Source: Vreelandella neptunia | GTDB lineage: Bacteria > Pseudomonadota > Gammaproteobacteria > Pseudomonadales > Halomonadaceae | Assembly: GCF_022489065.1 (NCBI RefSeq) | Contig: NZ_JAKVTW010000004.1 | Coordinates: 1-64,000 of the forward strand | Direction: 5' to 3' | Length of the DNA stretch: 64,000 nt | Part shown: positions 55,258-63,290 of the stretch, piece by piece | How the letters are laid out: each line of letters begins with the position of its first letter | Position numbering within the stretch: position 1 is the first letter of the stretch | The notes under the pieces: model-generated | The model's input: the letters and a program-made list of their open reading frames with translations, nothing else | What the model was told of the DNA's origin: nothing | Database searches by the model: none | Made by a program: the position numbers and the translations under genes

Positions 55258-56067
55258 TTAAAAACGGACAGCCCGTGAAAAGCGGTTGGGCAAGCACTGG
55301 CCACTAGGCGGCTGAAACCCCTGAGACAGGCTCTGCCAAGTAAAGTGCTGCGCCTGTTCGCACGCTGTTGGTAAGCGCTCACCAACAGCCAAACGTGCCG
55401 CAATGGCTGCTGCGAGCGTGCAACCTGAACCATGAAACAGTTCGGGCAAACGTGGCCACTGCCATTGGCGAGTGGTGTCAGGTGAGTGCAAGGTGTGAAC
55501 GACTTGCTCATCGTTGCCGGGCAATGGTTCATCAGTGGCAGTCACTAAAATGGCTTGGCATCCTTGTGACATCAGCTCTACCGCGCGGGCCGTATCGTCG
55601 AAAGCCGTAACGATGTCAGGCGTCAATTGGCACAGCTCAGCACGATTGGGCGTTAAAATATCCACAAGCGGTAGCAAACGATCAATATAGAGCTTACGCA
55701 AAGCGGGTGTGGATAACTCAGTTCCACCGCCGGCTTTAAATACCGGATCCGCTACCACGGGAATGCCTGGAAAACGGCGAATAATTTGTTCCGCTGCGCG
55801 CAGCGTGTCTTCATCGGCGAGCAAGCCAATTTTAATCGCCGCCACCTGCATCTCGCCAAGCACTTCAGCCATTTGGCGCATCGCGTTAGCGTCTGCAGGG
55901 ATCACACGCGTCACGTTATGGCAATTCTGAACCGTTAGCGCAGTGGGGATCGTTACCGCCCAGCCGCCACAGCCAGCAATGGCTTCGCTATCAGCAATGA
56001 TACCCGCACCGCCGGTCGGGTCGTGACCAGAAAGTACCAACACCACGGGAGGAAGAGGCTGGCGCAT
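55258..56067 (-). CDS. thiD: Hydroxymethylpyrimidine/phosphomethylpyrimidine kinase
   Basis: Phosphorylates HMP and HMP-P for thiamine synthesis. 269 aa with the ribokinase-like start LVLSGHDPTGGAGI, the middle KIGLLADEDTLRA and the C-terminal GSGCTLAAAIAARLA motif (anion hole, here HGSGCT with Cys). It shares one base with hemJ (TGATG), so translation is coupled. The presence next to hemL is common in pseudomonads (thiD-thiE-hemL); here thiE is missing from that set. An exact DnaA box at 55708-55716. Confidence 0.92.
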   Translation of the reverse strand: MRQPLPPVVLVLSGHDPTGGAGIIADSEAIAGCGGWAVTIPTALTVQNCHNVTRVIPADANAMRQMAEVLGEMQVAAIKIGLLADEDTLRAAEQIIRRFPGIPVVADPVFKAGGGTELSTPALRKLYIDRLLPLVDILTPNRAELCQLTPDIVTAFDDTARAVELMSQGCQAILVTATDEPLPGNDEQVVHTLHSPDTTRQWQWPRLPELFHGSGCTLAAAIAARLAVGERLPTACEQAQHFTWQSLSQGFQPPSGQCLPNRFSRAVRF

Positions 56068-56498
56068 CAAAAGGGCTTCACAACGGCGAGTAGAATAATA
56101 GCCACCAGCGCAATCACCGGTGCTTCGTTAAACCAGCGGAAAAACACGTGCCCTTTGGTACAACGGTCTTGGGCAAACTGCTTCAAATAGATCAAACAAA
56201 CGTGATGATAGGCAATCAGCAAGACTACTAGCGCAAGCTTGGCGTGCATCCACCCCTGGCTAAACCATTCAGGCACTAGGTAGAGCATCCAACCACCAAA
56301 AATCAGTACTGCAATCATCGATGGCGTCATGATACCGCGGTAGAGTTTGCGCTCCATGGTTTTGAAATAAGCGATCGCTTGTTCATCGCCATTATCCCTG
56401 GCAGTAGCATGGTAGACATACAGCCGTGGTAAATAGAACAGCGCGGCGAACCAGGTCACCACTGCCATTAAGTGAATAGCCTTCACCCATAGGTACAT
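56067..56498 (-). CDS. hemJ: Protoporphyrinogen oxidase HemJ
   Basis: 143-aa polytopic membrane enzyme oxidising protoporphyrinogen IX. It begins WVKAIHLMAVVTWFAALFYLPRLYVY (positions 4-29) with the conserved His and the arginine of PRL, then four or so hydrophobic helices (about 55-75, 85-100, 120-140) and AKLALVVLLIAYH. Known HemJ proteins carry heme through the N-terminal His. AAGGAG site five bases before the ATG. Between clcA and thiD. Confidence 0.92.
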   Translation of the reverse strand: MYLWVKAIHLMAVVTWFAALFYLPRLYVYHATARDNGDEQAIAYFKTMERKLYRGIMTPSMIAVLIFGGWMLYLVPEWFSQGWMHAKLALVVLLIAYHHVCLIYLKQFAQDRCTKGHVFFRWFNEAPVIALVAIILLAVVKPF

Positions 56499-56507
56499 TG
56501 TCGCTCC

Positions 56508-58328
56508 TTAAACTGATGAATCCTTCTCTCGTGAATCACTGTCACGGAGATCGGCGCCACGGGGATCCGAGTAGTGATAATAACGCTCGATAGCGCCACG
56601 GGTGATAATACCTGAAATACGCTGCTGCTTAGGGCGATAGCCGTGTACCACATAGAGCGCGCCCAAGGCATCATCCTGAAGCTTTAAGAATGCCTCGGAA
56701 AGCGTCGCCTGTAAGCCAATCGGCGCTAGCTCCAAACGCTGACCAGGAATTTCCAATAGATCTATTAATTCATCCTCGGGCGGCTCCTTGCCCTGCAGCG
56801 CCTCGTCGTGCTCAAGCAGCCAACGCGCCAATTCAGCAGCTTTAAGCGCCAGCACTGGTTTGTTCTCACTTGAACGCTCAATCACTAACCAAACCGGATT
56901 CGTTTCTAGTAATACCCGTGCCCGATCTGGTGTGATCATTCGCTCAGTGCGCACTAACTGTCGCTCCATCACCGCTGGTACTGAAACCCGCGAGAGTGCC
57001 TGCATCAATGGCTGCTGAAGCGGGTGTAGCCCATAGCGAACCGTGCTGATAAAAAAACCTTCACAGCCGGTTAACTGCCGCGAGGTTAAACAAGCAACCA
57101 CTACCGCCAACATTCCGGGAAGCATGATACTCGGCGTATGGGTTAACTCCAAAAGTGCCATCAGCGCAGCCAGTGGCGCCTGTAGCACCGCCCCCATCAT
57201 CGCGGCCATACCTAGCATCGCGTAAATCCCTGGGTCGGCGGCTTTGTCTGGCCAAAACCAACCCCCCAGTAAACCAAACAGTGCGCCTGTGGCTGCCCCC
57301 ACTACGAGCACCGGGCCAATAATGCCGATAGGAACGCCCCCAGCAACAGTTAGCGCCGTAATCAGCAGTTTGGCAATCATCAGCGCCAGCAGTACTTTAA
57401 TTTCCAACTGATTGTTGAGTGCCGCTGCCACACTGTCATAGCCGATCCCCTGAACCTGGGGAAACCACCAAGCGACGGCGCCCGTCGTGACCCCTACTAA
57501 CCCAAGGCGCACCCAAAGTGGCCACGCTATAATGCGCTGACTGCGTGAAATATGGATAAACAGCCCGGCCAGTAAGCCAATCACCAATCCCGTCAGTACG
57601 ATCCACGGTAGATTGATTAACGACCCTAAAGCCACTTCAGGGATACGGAAGGCAGGTTCATTGCCATAGGCCAATTGAGCCACCAGCGCCCCCATGGTGG
57701 AGGCCAGAATGACGGGCATAAAGCTCATCAAGGTGTACTCCATCATCACCACTTCCATGGCAAAGATGACACCCGCAATAGGCGTATTAAAAGAGGCGGA
57801 AATAGCTGCTGCGGTACCGCATGCAACCAGCACTCTTAAACTATTATTGGGCAAGCGCATCTGCTGGCCGAGCCCACTGGCCGCGGCTGCTCCCAAGTGA
57901 ATTGCCGGGCCCTCACGACCTGCAGAGAGGCCCCCTAGCACCACCACCACCCCGACCCACCACTGATTTAACCAGTTGCGTAACGGAAAGCGGCCCTGAT
58001 GGTAGGTGAGCCGCTCAATCACATGGCCAACACCAAGTTTGCGAGCTGCCGGTTTTTGCCGATACAACAGCACGCCCACCAGCGTCACTGCCAGCATAGG
58101 TAACAGGGCACGTAGCCAGGGCCGCATACTTTCAAACGCCTCAGGGTTACCATCTGTCATATAAAGCGAGGCCCCAACTTCCAATAGCAGCCGAAACGCC
58201 ACCATCACAGCGCCCGTAATGATCCCCGACACAAGCCCCAGCAAACAGAGCTGCGGAAGGGCGTCGACATTAGCCAACTGTCGACGAAAACTCTCTAAGG
58301 TAAAATCCGATCGGGAAAAACGCGCCAC
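56508..58328 (-). CDS. ClC-type chloride channel/exchanger with CBS region
   Basis: 606-aa inner-membrane ClC protein. Transport motifs: GLSAGREGPAIHLGAA (GxxGREGP-type; the leading selectivity motif GSGIP is not seen in its usual form), FAMEVVMMEYTLM with the gating glutamate region, and IGIIGPVLVVGAATG. After the membrane part there is a cytoplasmic CBS-like region (about 440-590). It starts with GTG, supported by an AAGGAAGG site five bases upstream. In halophiles chloride handling is relevant, but whether this is a channel or proton exchanger cannot be told here. Divergent from argC. Confidence 0.88.
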   Translation of the reverse strand: MARFSRSDFTLESFRRQLANVDALPQLCLLGLVSGIITGAVMVAFRLLLEVGASLYMTDGNPEAFESMRPWLRALLPMLAVTLVGVLLYRQKPAARKLGVGHVIERLTYHQGRFPLRNWLNQWWVGVVVVLGGLSAGREGPAIHLGAAAASGLGQQMRLPNNSLRVLVACGTAAAISASFNTPIAGVIFAMEVVMMEYTLMSFMPVILASTMGALVAQLAYGNEPAFRIPEVALGSLINLPWIVLTGLVIGLLAGLFIHISRSQRIIAWPLWVRLGLVGVTTGAVAWWFPQVQGIGYDSVAAALNNQLEIKVLLALMIAKLLITALTVAGGVPIGIIGPVLVVGAATGALFGLLGGWFWPDKAADPGIYAMLGMAAMMGAVLQAPLAALMALLELTHTPSIMLPGMLAVVVACLTSRQLTGCEGFFISTVRYGLHPLQQPLMQALSRVSVPAVMERQLVRTERMITPDRARVLLETNPVWLVIERSSENKPVLALKAAELARWLLEHDEALQGKEPPEDELIDLLEIPGQRLELAPIGLQATLSEAFLKLQDDALGALYVVHGYRPKQQRISGIITRGAIERYYHYSDPRGADLRDSDSREKDSSV

Positions 58329-58377
58329 AGCGACCTTCCTTGTTTTTGTCTTAATACTCTTGTCTATTTATCCTCTT

Positions 58378-58398
58378 GTGTATCATAGCCCGATACAC
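58378..58398. repeat. Inverted repeat in the clcA-argC intergenic region
   Basis: GTGTATC (58378-58384), seven-base spacer, GATACAC (58392-58398). Placed in the only gap that can carry both divergent promoters; a possible operator. No known regulator is matched. Confidence 0.45.
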
Positions 58399-58472
58399 TT
58401 CGACAGCCCGCAGCAATCCGCTTAGGCTGTTATCGAAACTAATTTGCAACAGTTCTACGCAAGGAGCTCTTT

Positions 58473-59507
58473 GTGATTAAGGTCGGCATTGTTGGTGGTA
58501 CCGGGTATACCGGGGTTGAACTACTACGGCTACTCGCCCAGCACCCTCACGTCAATGTAGCCGCCATTACCTCGCGCTCGGAAACAGGCGTCAAGGTGTG
58601 CGATATGTACCCCAACCTGCGCGGCCATTACGACACGCTGGCGTTTAGTGAACCGGATGCCAAGCAGCTTGGCGCCATGGATGTGGTCTTTTTCGCCACA
58701 CCTCACGGCGTTGCCCATGCGCTTGCTGGTGAACTGCTCGAAAACGGTACACGAGTGATCGACCTCTCGGCTGACTTCCGTTTGCGCGATGCCGACGAGT
58801 GGAGCCGCTGGTACGACCAAGCCCACGGTGCCCCTGAATTGTTACAAGAAGCGGTATATGGGCTGCCGGAAATGCATCGGGACAAGATCAAAAACGCGCG
58901 TTTAATCGCCGTGCCCGGCTGTTACCCCACCGCCGTCCAACTCGGTTATTTACCACTTTTGGAAGCGGGTTTAATCGACCCAAGCCAACTGATTGCCGAC
59001 TGCAAATCAGGCGTTACCGGGGCAGGCCGCGGGGCCAAAGTAGGCTCACTGCTTGCTGAAGCCAGCGAATCAATGAAAGCCTATGGCGCGAGCGGCCACC
59101 GCCACCTGCCGGAAATTAGTCAGGGTCTTAGGGATATTCAGCACTCCGCGGTGGGGTTAACCTTTGTGCCCCACTTAACGCCGATGATTCGTGGCATTCA
59201 TGCCACGCTCTACGGCCAGCTAACCGCTGAGCCCGGCGATCTACAGGCACTGTTCGAGCAGCGCTACGCCAACGAGCCCTTCGTTGATGTGATGCCAGCA
59301 GGGAGTCACCCTGAGACACGCAGTGTCAAAGGTATCAACACCTGCCGCCTGGCTGTCCATCGCCCCGGCAATGGCAATACCGTCGTTGTGTTGTCGGTGA
59401 TCGATAACCTGGTCAAAGGCGCTTCGGGCCAAGCAATCCAAAATCTCAACCTGATGTTCGGCTTTGACGAGAACACAGGACTCACCGCCCCTGCGCTGAT
59501 GCCTTAA
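58473..59507 (+). CDS. argC: N-acetyl-gamma-glutamyl-phosphate reductase
   Basis: NADPH enzyme of arginine synthesis, reducing acetylglutamyl phosphate to the semialdehyde. 344 aa. Dinucleotide motif [18 protein letters not shown] at the start, catalytic cysteine in [12 protein letters not shown] (about residue 149) and HRHLPEI nearby. Starts with GTG after an AAGGAG site eight bases upstream. It precedes erpA in the same direction, separated by 341 bases containing a palindromic element; argC-erpA is a recurring pair in pseudomonads. Confidence 0.96.
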   Translation: MIKVGIVGGTGYTGVELLRLLAQHPHVNVAAITSRSETGVKVCDMYPNLRGHYDTLAFSEPDAKQLGAMDVVFFATPHGVAHALAGELLENGTRVIDLSADFRLRDADEWSRWYDQAHGAPELLQEAVYGLPEMHRDKIKNARLIAVPGCYPTAVQLGYLPLLEAGLIDPSQLIADCKSGVTGAGRGAKVGSLLAEASESMKAYGASGHRHLPEISQGLRDIQHSAVGLTFVPHLTPMIRGIHATLYGQLTAEPGDLQALFEQRYANEPFVDVMPAGSHPETRSVKGINTCRLAVHRPGNGNTVVVLSVIDNLVKGASGQAIQNLNLMFGFDENTGLTAPALMP

Positions 59508-59573
59508 ACCAAACAAACACTAGTATGCAGAGGGTACCTCAAAAGGTTTCTTTACCAAGGCAGTTAACGTGAT

Positions 59574-59720
59574 GCGAGGGCAGGTTGGAGCGAGGGTCTT
59601 TTTCCAGGGCCGGAATAATGTTCCCGACAATTCCGGCATTTCCGCCATCCATGGCGGTCAGATGTCGAAAGTAGCGCCCATGGACGGGTTCACAGCGCCC
59701 TCGCGGAAACCTGCCCTCGC
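59574..59720. repeat. Multi-arm palindromic element (non-coding)
   Basis: In the argC-erpA gap. Outer arms GCGAGGGCAGGTT (59574-59586) and AACCTGCCCTCGC (59708-59720) are perfectly inverted. Inside them are a second pair (GCGAGGG 59590-59596 / CCCTCGC 59698-59704) and two local palindromes, CCGGAAT/ATTCCGG (around 59611-59636) and CCGCCAT-CC-ATGGCGG (59642-59657). It would fold as a branched RNA or cruciform DNA. A 69-codon minus-strand ORF crosses it but is explained by the repeat. No second copy was found in this window; it may be a dispersed intergenic repeat of the genus. The rest of the 59508-59848 gap shows nothing but the erpA promoter region. Confidence 0.62.
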
Positions 59721-59848
59721 CAGCTAAGGGCTGCAAGCTAAGCTTCACCTAACTAATTCCCAGCAATAGTTGACCAATTTGCTGGGAATTACCCATAATC
59801 ACCCCCCAATGCCGATTTATTCGTTCTTTAAGCTCGCGGGAGGTACCC

Positions 59849-60202
59849 ATGAGCGGTGCAGAAGCCTTTGTTCCGACCCCACTACTGCTATCTGACAGTG
59901 CGCGCAAACGCATTAATGCGCTGATAGCAGAAGAAAATAATCCATCCCTTAAACTGCGGGTCTACGTGACCGGTGGCGGCTGTTCGGGTTTTCAGTACGG
60001 CTTCGACTTTGCAGACAATGTTGCCGAAGATGACACCGTCATTGAATTTGGAAAGGCAGCCTTGGTGGTTGACCCCCTCTCTTACCAATATTTGGTAGGC
60101 TCCACCGTTGACTACGAAGAGGGCCTGGCGGGCGCGCGTTTTCGTGTTCAAAACCCCAACGCCACCACTACCTGCGGCTGCGGCGCCTCCTTTATGGTCT
60201 AA
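59849..60202 (+). CDS. erpA: Iron-sulfur cluster insertion protein ErpA
   Basis: A-type Fe-S carrier that delivers clusters to apoproteins such as isoprenoid enzymes. 117 aa (E. coli 114). The three cluster cysteines are present: one in [13 protein letters not shown], two in TTCGCGASF. Ribosome site GGGAGG precedes ATG 59849. Follows argC in the same direction. Confidence 0.95.
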   Translation: MSGAEAFVPTPLLLSDSARKRINALIAEENNPSLKLRVYVTGGGCSGFQYGFDFADNVAEDDTVIEFGKAALVVDPLSYQYLVGSTVDYEEGLAGARFRVQNPNATTTCGCGASFMV

Positions 60203-60286
60203 ACAGCGTTGGCCCACAACGCTCCCCGTGACTTGACGCCCTGGCGGTTTCTCGCCAAGGTTGATAGGTCAATAACGGCTTAAAGG

Positions 60287-60317
60287 GTTTTCAAACGATG
60301 TAAATCGCTTTGAAAAC
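60287..60317. promoter_or_regulatory. Dyad in the leader of the amino-acid ABC transporter
   Basis: GTTTTCAAACGAT (60287-60299) and ATCGCTTTGAAAAC (60304-60317) pair with a one-base bulge, 33 bases before the ATG of the binding-protein gene. Could be an operator or a leader-RNA hairpin; regulator unknown. Confidence 0.5.
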
Positions 60318-60349
60318 TGTACACAGCCACATAAAGCACGGGGAAACTT

Positions 60350-61126
60350 ATGAAAGTCGTATTACCAACCAGTCTAACTAAAACTACCTTAGCGCTCGCA
60401 CTGGGGTTAGGCAGTGCCACTGCCGCCATGGCCCAAACGCCATCGGTGAACGTGGTCACTGACCCAAGCTTTGTGCCGTTTGAAATGATGGATCAAGAAA
60501 CCGGCGAAATGGTCGGCTTCGATATGGATATCATTAACGAAGTCGCCGAACGTGCAGGCTTTGAAGTCAATCTCACCACGATGGAATTCGCCGGCATTAT
60601 TCCTGCCGTGCAAACCGGTAGCCAAGAGATCGCTATTGCCGGGACCACCATCACCGAAGAACGCGCTGAAATCGTCGACTTCTCCGATCCTTACTACGAC
60701 TCTGGCTTGAAAATCATTGTTCGCGCCGATAACGATGACGTTGAAAGCATCGAAGACCTCGCTGACCTCTCTATTGCCACGCGCATTGGTTCCACCAGCT
60801 ACGATTTTCTACAACAAGAACTCGGTGAAGACGCCGATATCACCCCCTTCCCGGCCATGAGCGATATGTATATGGCACTACTGGGCCGTAACGTCGATGC
60901 CGTTTTCTACGATGCGCCTAACGTTTCCTACTTCGCGCAAACCCGCGGTGAAGGACGTACAAAAGTCGTCGGACCGCTATACGAAGGCCAACAGTACGGC
61001 ATCGTTTTTCATAAAGGCAGCGAATGGGTAGAGCCTACCAATGAAGCGCTCGCAGCGATGAAAGAAGACGGTACTTACGATGAGATTTACACCAAATGGT
61101 TTGGTGAATCCTCCAGCGAAGAGTGA
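60350..61126 (+). CDS. Polar amino-acid ABC transporter, substrate-binding protein
   Basis: 258 aa with a signal peptide (residues 1-28, [15 protein letters not shown]) and an SBP_bac_3 domain: [26 protein letters not shown] (by position), the motif [22 protein letters not shown] and RIGSTSYDF. Typical of glutamine/glutamate/basic amino-acid binding proteins; the ligand is not known. First gene of a three-gene transporter operon, with a possible attenuator before the permease. Confidence 0.92.
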   Translation: MKVVLPTSLTKTTLALALGLGSATAAMAQTPSVNVVTDPSFVPFEMMDQETGEMVGFDMDIINEVAERAGFEVNLTTMEFAGIIPAVQTGSQEIAIAGTTITEERAEIVDFSDPYYDSGLKIIVRADNDDVESIEDLADLSIATRIGSTSYDFLQQELGEDADITPFPAMSDMYMALLGRNVDAVFYDAPNVSYFAQTRGEGRTKVVGPLYEGQQYGIVFHKGSEWVEPTNEALAAMKEDGTYDEIYTKWFGESSSEE

Positions 61127-61159
61127 GTATAAAAACTCACTGACAGCATAACGTCATGA

Positions 61160-61190
61160 CAGGGCCGGGTGGCCACAACCCCCGGCCCTG
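61160..61190 (+). terminator. Hairpin between binding-protein and permease genes
   Basis: CAGGGCCGGG (61160-61169) and CCCGGCCCTG (61181-61190). Poor T-run. Likely a partial terminator or an RNA stabiliser that raises binding-protein level over the membrane subunits, as known for other such operons. Confidence 0.65.
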
Positions 61191-61242
61191 CTGCGTTTCT
61201 TATGTGCTTTTTCATCTGCATTTTTGATTCAGGAGTCTACGC

Positions 61243-61914
61243 GTGGACGTCAATTTTCAATTTGATTGGTCGGCAGCGTTTGGGTCTATCCCTTACCTGC
61301 TGCCAGGTATTCCCTGGACGCTGCTTATCTCGTTTGGCGGTCTCGCCATCGGTTTTTTTATCGGAATTTTCTTTGGGTTACTACGGATTAGCCGCCTACG
61401 CTGGCTACGCTGGCCAGCTATTTTTTACATTGAGGTATTTCGTGGCACGCCCATACTGGTTCAAGTACTGTTTATCTTTTACGGCCTGCCACAACTGCTA
61501 GGGGGCCCGATCAACCCCTTGGTTGCGGGTATCGCGGCAATTGCAGTCAACTCTGGTGCTTATATATCTGAAATCGTTCGCGGCGGCGTGCAGTCGATAG
61601 AGCGTGGTCAAGGCGAAGCATCCCTCTCTCTTGGTCTCTCACGTACTCAAGCGTTTCGTTACGTTATCTGGCCTCAAGCGTTTCGGCGCATGATTCCCTC
61701 CCTGGGTAATCAGGGCATTATCAGTATCAAAGACACCTCGCTGTTTTCAGTCATTGGCGTGGGAGAATTGGTGCGTCAGGGACAAATCTATATCTCCACT
61801 ACCTTCACAGCCCTGGAAGTCTATTTCATGGTCGCATTGATGTATCTGGCGATCACCTGGACTCTCTCAATCATCCTTCGCCAGCTTGAGATCCGAGGCT
61901 TGGCCGGACAATAA
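61243..61914 (+). CDS. Polar amino-acid ABC transporter, permease
   Basis: 223 aa HisM/GlnP-type inner-membrane protein with about five segments. Family marks are the N-terminal [38 protein letters not shown] and the EAA-like loop with [25 protein letters not shown] (about 127-151). Starts with GTG after an AGGAG site. Twelve bases from the ATPase gene. Confidence 0.93.
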   Translation: MDVNFQFDWSAAFGSIPYLLPGIPWTLLISFGGLAIGFFIGIFFGLLRISRLRWLRWPAIFYIEVFRGTPILVQVLFIFYGLPQLLGGPINPLVAGIAAIAVNSGAYISEIVRGGVQSIERGQGEASLSLGLSRTQAFRYVIWPQAFRRMIPSLGNQGIISIKDTSLFSVIGVGELVRQGQIYISTTFTALEVYFMVALMYLAITWTLSIILRQLEIRGLAGQ

Positions 61915-61925
61915 GGACGCGCGCA

Positions 61926-62696
61926 ATGAGCGATACAATGAACGACGCAACGCACCCCATTGTGCGTATGCAGCAGCTCCATAAACATTTTGGCAGCCTG
62001 CACGTACTCAACGACATCGATATCGAAATTGTGCCCGGTGAAGTCGTCGTGATTATTGGTGCCAGTGGTTCAGGTAAATCAACGCTGATTCGCTGTATTA
62101 ACGGTTTGGAAGAGTTCCAATCGGGCAGCCTGGTGGTCGATAACAACGAACTACTGCCCCATGGGAAGAGTACCCAAGCACTGCAAACCATCCGTACCGA
62201 AGTGGGCATGGTGTTTCAGCAATTCAATCTTTTTCCCCATCTCAGTGTGATCGATAACGTTACCCTGGCACCGATGAAAGTGCGTGGTTTAAGCCGGGAC
62301 GACGCGGTCAGCAACGCCAAGCGGCTGCTCGACCGAGTGGGTATTGCTGACCAAGCGGATAAGTACCCTAGCCAGCTCTCAGGCGGCCAACAGCAGCGTG
62401 TGGCACTGGCCCGCGCCTTGGCGATGGAACCCCGCCTAATGCTGTTCGACGAGCCCACATCGGCGCTAGATCCGGAAATGATCGGTGAAGTGCTGGATGC
62501 CATGCGCGAGTTGGCCAAAGAAGGCATGACGATGGTGATAGTTACCCATGAGATGGGCTTCGCTCGTGAGGTTGCTGATCGGGTTATTTTTATCCATAAA
62601 GGCGAGATTACCGAGCAGGGTCATCCCGAGAAACTCTTCGATTCACCGCAAAATGAACGTACGCAATCCTTCTTAGCGCGCGTACTCAAACATTAA
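61926..62696 (+). CDS. Polar amino-acid ABC transporter, ATPase
   Basis: 256 aa GlnQ/HisP-type ATPase. Walker [15 protein letters not shown]-loop MVFQQFNLF, signature [14 protein letters not shown], Walker [12 protein letters not shown] and the switch His in VTHEMGFA. Completes the transporter; a strong terminator follows. Confidence 0.95.
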   Translation: MSDTMNDATHPIVRMQQLHKHFGSLHVLNDIDIEIVPGEVVVIIGASGSGKSTLIRCINGLEEFQSGSLVVDNNELLPHGKSTQALQTIRTEVGMVFQQFNLFPHLSVIDNVTLAPMKVRGLSRDDAVSNAKRLLDRVGIADQADKYPSQLSGGQQQRVALARALAMEPRLMLFDEPTSALDPEMIGEVLDAMRELAKEGMTMVIVTHEMGFAREVADRVIFIHKGEITEQGHPEKLFDSPQNERTQSFLARVLKH

Positions 62697-62755
62697 ATTG
62701 AGCCTTCTTTAAGCGTCAAATTACTCCCGAACTAGCGCTAAATTGCGCTTTATTG

Positions 62756-62787
62756 ATGGCCTGTCGACATGACAGGCCATTTTTTTG
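62756..62787 (+). terminator. Terminator of the amino-acid transporter operon
   Basis: ATGGCCTGTC (62756-62765), loop GACAT, GACAGGCCAT (62771-62780), followed by a run of T to 62786. Confidence 0.92.
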
Positions 62788-63188
62788 CCTGTGGATAAAC
62801 TTTTTTTATGTTGATTGATTTTATGACTGGAAAGCCTATCAGGCGAGTCTCTTAGCGTTAGCTCCACACCAAGTTGGGGTTGTTCATAGGTGCGGTAACA
62901 ACACAGGTACTGGACGGTGGATAAGAGGTGCTTAACTAACTCTGTGGATAAAGCGCTATTCCATCCACAGGCTTACCACCCCTTCTACCCAGGCACTCCC
63001 GCGTTCAAACATGTAGAAGTCAACAATATAAGAGTATGAAATTAAAAGGGATAATTCGCTTATACACAGAAATTGTCCACACTAGTAGTTACAACATTTA
63101 CAGAACTTCTCTTATTTTATATTTATGTTGTTATTAATAGAGGCTGTTTAACGATTCAGGGTGTGGAAAAACCTGACGGTTACCCACA
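62788..63188. other. Origin-like region 2 (upstream of mnmG)
   Basis: Non-coding gap rich in DnaA-box sequences. Matches to TTATNCACA on either strand: 62790-62798 and 62943-62951 (TGTGGATAA), 63060-63068 (TTATACACA). Near matches: 62916-62924 (GTGGATAA preceded by G), 62961-62969, 63073-63081 (TTGTCCACA), 63162-63170 and 63180-63188. An AT-rich part spans roughly 63001-63150. E. coli has oriC beside mnmG, and Pseudomonas has boxes there too. This region has more exact boxes than the dnaA-rpmH gap, so it is a serious origin candidate. The mnmG promoter must also be here; 63189-63290 shows nothing else. Confidence 0.7.
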
Positions 63189-63290
63189 GGGGGTTTATAC
63201 TTGCCGCCTCATTGATCTAAGGTGGCTGCGTCTAGAACCAACAGCACTGGCCACAACATCCGTGCCGATGGGCACAAGACGAGGTGTCTT

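Noticed and set aside
59539..59748. A 69-codon open frame on the minus strand between argC and erpA
   Set aside because: It runs across the nested palindromes of the non-coding element, has no ribosome site and encodes a low-complexity sequence; the repeat explains it.
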